DNA from: Shimia litoralis
GTDB lineage: Bacteria > Pseudomonadota > Alphaproteobacteria > Rhodobacterales > Rhodobacteraceae
Reading direction: 5' to 3'
DNA length: 32,708 nt
Assembly (NCBI RefSeq): GCF_005518135.1
Contig: NZ_SULI01000030.1
Coordinates: forward strand, 1-32,708
Below are positions 29,541 through 32,708 of this stretch, piece after piece (positions within the stretch are counted from its first letter, which is position 1; every line of letters starts with the position of its first letter). The notes beneath the pieces were generated by a model, which saw nothing but the letters and a program-made list of their open reading frames with translations, did no database searches and had not been told where the DNA came from. Both the position numbers and the translations under genes were made by a program.

Positions 29541-30800
29541 ATGCCCAAGAGAGAACGGTTGAGCGAAAAGCTGGTGCGGGACGCTATTCCCGCCGAGGGT
29601 CGGGATTATCAGGTCTTTGATGATGAGATCCGAGGATTTGCCGTCTGTGTCTATCGCGGTGGGGGCCGCGCCTTCACATTGGACTACCGGTTTGCAGGGC
29701 GACAGCGGCGGATCACATTTGGTCGGTGGCCGGAATGGTCGGTCACCGCAGCGCGTGAACGGGCCAAAAAACTGCGCCGTGACATTGATCTGGGCCATGA
29801 TCCTCTCGCGGAGCGTGATCGGCTTCGAGAGGCCCCTCGTATTCATGATCTGATCGAGCGCTACCTGAAAGAGCATTGCGCTAAGCTCGCACCAACAAAT
29901 GCGTCCGATCAGGCGTCGATGATGAACAAGCTGGTTGCGCCTCAATGGGGGCAAAGGCTCGTGACCGAGATTACCAAGTCCGATGTTGAAAAACTATTGG
30001 CGCAGGTCGCAGAGGGCAGGGCGCGGCCGCACAAGAACAAGCCCAATAACCGAGCGCGCAAACTCCAGCCTGCAAAGCCCACGCCTATTCGAGCCAATCG
30101 CCTCGGGGAGGTGTTGCGCAAGATGTTCAATCTCGCTGTTGAATGGGGCATGCGGACCGACAATCCTGCCAGCGGATTTTATCGCCGGGTAGAGAATGCG
30201 CGCGAGCGGTTTCTGAGCAAAGAAGAGATTGATCGTTTGGCGGCGGCGCTGGACGCGGATGAAGATCAGCGCGCTGCCGGTATTATCCGCATCTGTATGT
30301 TGACGGGCGCGCGAGTTGGGGAAGTGCGTCAGGCGCGTTTCGAGCAGTTCAATCTGGAATTGGGGATCTGGTCCAAGCCGGCGGCTACAACAAAACAGCG
30401 CAAGATGCACCGCGTGCCGATTTCCGAGGATGTTGCGGCAATTGTGCGCCAACGCCAGCTGCTTGTCCCTCAGGGAAATCTCTGGCTGTTCCCCGGTGAT
30501 GTGCCGGGACAGCCCGTGATTGAAATCAGGCGGTTTTGGCGGCGGATACAAGCAGCTGCAGACCTGCAAGATGTCCGCATTCATGACTTGCGACACACCT
30601 TCGCGTCTTTGCTGGTGAGCGGCGGGGCGTCTTTGGAGATGATTGGCAAGCTGCTGGGGCACACACAAATGCAGACAACGCAACGGTATGCCCATTTGCT
30701 GGATGAGCCACTCAGGGCAGGGCTAGATGCTGTCGCGAGTGCAGTCCGACCGCGGTTAAAGGTTGTCAGGGACGGGCCTTCAGTATCGCGGTCGGCTTGA
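29541..30800 (+). CDS. int: Prophage tyrosine recombinase (integrase) with N-terminal arm-binding domain
   Basis: A 419-residue integrase from ATG 29541, chosen over 29517 because a G-rich Shine-Dalgarno-like run precedes it. Residues ~1-90 are a DUF4102-type arm-binding domain (DDEIRGFAVCVYRGGGRAF, YRFAGRQRRITFGRWPEWS). Residues ~100-210 bind the core site. The catalytic set is R258 in LTGARVGEV, a Lys in TTKQRKMHRVP, H348 and R351 in RIHDLRHTFAS, H374 in LLGHTQMQTT and Y383 in TQRYAHLLDEP. It is complete, so site-specific integration and excision should be possible. It is the only gene reading outward at this end and marks the prophage-host junction. Confidence 0.93.
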   Translation: MPKRERLSEKLVRDAIPAEGRDYQVFDDEIRGFAVCVYRGGGRAFTLDYRFAGRQRRITFGRWPEWSVTAARERAKKLRRDIDLGHDPLAERDRLREAPRIHDLIERYLKEHCAKLAPTNASDQASMMNKLVAPQWGQRLVTEITKSDVEKLLAQVAEGRARPHKNKPNNRARKLQPAKPTPIRANRLGEVLRKMFNLAVEWGMRTDNPASGFYRRVENARERFLSKEEIDRLAAALDADEDQRAAGIIRICMLTGARVGEVRQARFEQFNLELGIWSKPAATTKQRKMHRVPISEDVAAIVRQRQLLVPQGNLWLFPGDVPGQPVIEIRRFWRRIQAAADLQDVRIHDLRHTFASLLVSGGASLEMIGKLLGHTQMQTTQRYAHLLDEPLRAGLDAVASAVRPRLKVVRDGPSVSRSA

Positions 30801-30814
30801 TGCGGCTTGTGCAG

Positions 30815-31420
30815 TCAACTTGAGATGGGATCCTTTGTCAGAGCACGCCAAATCGGTGTAATACGCCGCCGGATTGAGCGTTCATCTGGGATCTCATTGC
30901 CATCTGAATGCTCCACAAACCATTCCTGCATTGCGGCGACTAGCTCGGCCTGGGTCGCGGGAATGCCGTCTTGGTGGATCCGCAGGGCCAAGGCCTGCAA
31001 CATGCCTTCCCAATCGTATACAGATGCTGAGCCGTTGCCGGCCCGCATACGGTGAAACAGGTTGTTCTTTTCCTCAAACTGTTGCGCGTCCTTTCCAGTG
31101 ATTAACAAATCGGCGATGGAAACCTCGATCCCGTCAGCCGGGTCTGTGATTAACGTAAACTCGGCGCGATCCTTTGTTCTGACGCGGCGCACTTTTGCGG
31201 TTAGCGGGCCTGTTCCGCAGCGCCGGAACACGGGCAGGATATCAAAGGGCGCAATGGTGACTTCACCTGCGACCAAATCCTCTCCGCACATCGCGGGCGG
31301 AATTCCGGTTAAAACGTCAAAATGCCCTGCAGCAGACCAGGCTGCAACATCCGCAATTGTGTATCCCCATCGCGCGGCGGCTTCATGGACTGTGTAATAT
31401 TCTCGTCTTGGCAGCTTCAT
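30815..31420 (-). CDS. Unknown protein with MerR-like N-terminus, beside the integrase
   Basis: A 201-residue protein from ATG 31420, which has AGGA seven bases upstream; the longer frame to 31708 runs through the promoter region and the opposite gene. The first ~35 residues (YYTVHEAAARWGYTIADVAAWSAAGHF) resemble a MerR/excisionase-type helix-turn-helix. The middle is beta-rich (AEFTLITDPADGIEVSIADLLI) and the C-terminus is helical and basic. I recognise no family. It is divergent from the WYL regulator (163-bp gap) and convergent with the integrase, ending 14 bp from it. It may be the last host gene, with its 3' end next to the attachment site. Confidence 0.6.
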   Translation of the reverse strand: MKLPRREYYTVHEAAARWGYTIADVAAWSAAGHFDVLTGIPPAMCGEDLVAGEVTIAPFDILPVFRRCGTGPLTAKVRRVRTKDRAEFTLITDPADGIEVSIADLLITGKDAQQFEEKNNLFHRMRAGNGSASVYDWEGMLQALALRIHQDGIPATQAELVAAMQEWFVEHSDGNEIPDERSIRRRITPIWRALTKDPISS

Positions 31421-31583
31421 GCTTGTTCCTTGAGTGCATGCGCGTCGATCCGCACTCGGACCGACATCAAATTGAATGGAATGGAATGCAAGCAGCAGTC
31501 GGGTGTCCCTAGAATCACAATCGACTCGCTTGCGATCAGACCTTAAAGGGCCGAAGGCGTAAGAAAGTGACGTGGTGAGTGAT

Positions 31584-32576
31584 ATGGCCTTCAGAAAAGC
31601 ACAGGACATGGTCCGCCTTGCCGAGATCGCAGGGGCAAGGCATCGGGGTGTTTGCCTCAACGATGTATGTGCAACCTTCAGTGTGAACCAACGTACCGCC
31701 CAGCGCATGATGCGGGATTTTGAAACGGCCTTTCCGTCCTACATTCGCACAACGGATCAAGATCGGCGGCGATGGTGGAAGCTGAAGGACGCAACGCTGA
31801 CCAGCCTTCAGGGCGTTCGATCAAGCGAGCTCTCCGCGCTTGAGATGGCCATTAAACGTGCCCGACATGACGGCGCGCTTATGGATGTGCGTGGGCTGGT
31901 GTCTTTGCGGGATCGTTTGCTTGCCAGCATGCCATCCCCGCATGCGCGCAGTGTGGAAACGGATGCGGAGGCGATTTTGGAGGTGCAGGGTTTGGCGTGT
32001 CGCCCGGGCCCGCGCGTTAAAGTACCGCCTATTATTCTGGGCGCTATTGCTGAGGCGCTCAAGGCACCGTTCTCTCTCGAAATCATCTATCAAGGGGCGC
32101 GGGATCCGGCACCGAAAACCCGAACCATAGAACCCCATGGGGTGCTCTTGGGAACACGGCCCTATCTTATTGCCAGAGACATCGACAACAGGCGTAGTTA
32201 TCGCCGCTATCGAATGGATCGCATAACAAGTGCCAAAATTACGGGGCAGTCTTTTGCGCGAGACCCGGAGTTCGAGTTGACCGCCTTTGCCGAGCAAGCT
32301 TTCGGGTCCTACCATGCGGACAATGAATATGGCCGTGTTGTTTGGCGATTTGCGCCCAGCGCTGCGGCCGCTGCAAAGCAGTTTGAATTCCACCCGACGC
32401 AGCAGATGACCCAAGAGCCAGATGGCAGTCTGAGGGTCGAGTTCACCGCGTCCGGCTGGATTGAGATGGCCTGGTATCTCTATCAATGGGGCGATCAGGT
32501 GGAAGTCGTCGAACCCGCCGAACTCAGAGAGATGGTGGCTGGGTTCCAGAGAGGGGATCTAGGGGTGTTGCCTTAG
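31584..32576 (+). CDS. WYL-domain transcriptional regulator
   Basis: A 330-residue protein from ATG 31584 with GGTGAG four bases upstream. The N-terminal ~75 residues form a winged HTH (LNDVCATFSVNQRTAQRMMRDFE). Residues ~165-220 are the WYL domain (FSLEIIYQGARD, then TIEPHGVLLGTRPYLIARD and SYRRYRMDRI), and the C-terminus matches the WCX dimerisation region. Known: WYL proteins sense nucleic acid or nucleotide ligands and often control defence islands or DNA-damage genes. Here it is divergent from an unknown gene beside the prophage junction. What it regulates lies outside the window. Confidence 0.88.
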   Translation: MAFRKAQDMVRLAEIAGARHRGVCLNDVCATFSVNQRTAQRMMRDFETAFPSYIRTTDQDRRRWWKLKDATLTSLQGVRSSELSALEMAIKRARHDGALMDVRGLVSLRDRLLASMPSPHARSVETDAEAILEVQGLACRPGPRVKVPPIILGAIAEALKAPFSLEIIYQGARDPAPKTRTIEPHGVLLGTRPYLIARDIDNRRSYRRYRMDRITSAKITGQSFARDPEFELTAFAEQAFGSYHADNEYGRVVWRFAPSAAAAAKQFEFHPTQQMTQEPDGSLRVEFTASGWIEMAWYLYQWGDQVEVVEPAELREMVAGFQRGDLGVLP

Positions 32577-32708
32577 GGGCTTTGTCCAAGAGGGGGCGGA
32601 TTGCGGTCATTCGCTGCGCCATTCGCGAAGGTCTGCTTTGCGGACAAAGCGCCATTTCGCTGCGGTTGCTACCAAGGTCTGCTTTACTAGCTGAGGTTCC
32701 CGCAATCG
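32577..32708. repeat. Terminal intergenic stretch with a dispersed hairpin repeat
   Basis: Positions 32625-32665 align without gaps to 17904-17944 (29 of 41 identical). The shared blocks GTCTGC and GCGGAC form a short hairpin, followed by TTCGCTGCGG; GTCTGCTTT recurs at 32678. No gene is seen before the edge. This looks like one of the short palindromic repeats scattered through Rhodobacteraceae intergenic DNA, and it also follows the umuDC operon. Confidence 0.45.

Larger units (their letters stand above)
1..30800. mobile_element. Lambda-like prophage (left end outside the window) with extensive cargo
   Basis: Seen: a leftward morphogenesis module in lambda-like order (terminases, gpW-like, portal, S49 protease/scaffold, decoration, gpE-type capsid, head-tail and tail proteins), a leftward early module at 26.3-29.0 kb and a rightward tyrosine integrase ending at 30800. 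The right boundary is inferred to be just past the integrase because the next genes (30815 onward) are not recognisable phage genes. The left boundary is not in the window. Known: such siphoviral prophages are common in Rhodobacteraceae. Odd: about 8 kb of opine-type catabolic genes (18109-26171) and several toxin/defence-like genes lie inside. Alternatives are two adjacent prophage remnants flanking host DNA, or a rearrangement. No attL/attR repeat can be identified with one end missing. Confidence 0.75.

Noticed and set aside
30780-30830. tRNA gene as the attachment site
   Set aside because: No tRNA-like sequence is seen next to the integrase or elsewhere in the window.
31421-31708. N-terminal extension of the 201-residue protein
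   Set aside because: It crosses the divergent promoter gap and overlaps the WYL gene start. ATG 31420 has a good ribosome site.

Overview
The window looks like a chromosomal segment of a Roseobacter-group alphaproteobacterium (Rhodobacteraceae). It is GC-rich. The umuDC operon carries an alphaproteobacterial-type SOS box (GTTC-N7-GTTC), and the protein families fit that group. No tRNA, rRNA or CRISPR array is visible. Most of the window, from the left edge to about 30.8 kb, reads as a lambda-like siphovirus prophage whose left (tail) end lies outside. Late genes run leftward from about 12.4 kb: small and large terminase, gpW-like joiner, portal, S49 protease with a nested scaffold, decoration protein, gpE-type major capsid, head-tail adaptor, gp10-like protein, tail terminator, tail tube and a tail-assembly chaperone cut by the edge. 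The early module (26.3-29.0 kb, leftward) holds an excisionase-like HTH protein, a VRR-NUC nuclease, an HTH replication-like protein and two unknowns. A tyrosine integrase (29.54-30.80 kb) reads rightward toward the presumed host junction. Past it lie an unknown HTH-like protein and a WYL-domain regulator, divergently arranged and probably host genes or the edge of another accessory region.

The prophage is heavily loaded with cargo. A vapBC-type toxin-antitoxin pair sits between portal and protease. A HEPN/Abi-like protein with a CBS-like C-terminus sits between the gp10-like and tail-terminator genes. An unrecognised plus-strand ORF lies between the gp10-like and head-tail adaptor genes. Between terminase and early genes are a plus-strand block of four small genes, a ParB-fused DNA methyltransferase and an SOS-controlled umuDC pair whose UmuD has Cys in place of the catalytic Ser. 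The largest cargo is an opine-type catabolic block of about 8 kb (18.1-26.2 kb). An OccR-like LysR regulator is divergent from an eight-gene operon: a three-subunit FAD/[2Fe-2S] amine dehydrogenase, a complete polar amino acid/opine ABC importer and a RidA imine deaminase. A cupin gene lies at its far side. Import, oxidation to an imine and imine hydrolysis form a coherent short pathway; the actual substrate cannot be read from the sequence.

Several noncoding elements stand out. Four TGCCACCC repeats at exact 11-bp spacing, with outlying and inverted copies, lie between the excisionase-like and integrase genes. GGACACGG iterons at exact 23-bp spacing lie inside the replication-like gene and fall in all three codon phases. 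A TGGATTCC cluster lies between umuC and the methyltransferase. Two clean leftward intrinsic terminators are present, one inside the head operon. The cupin gene is split by a nine-base homopolymer. No CI-type repressor or lysis cassette is recognisable.
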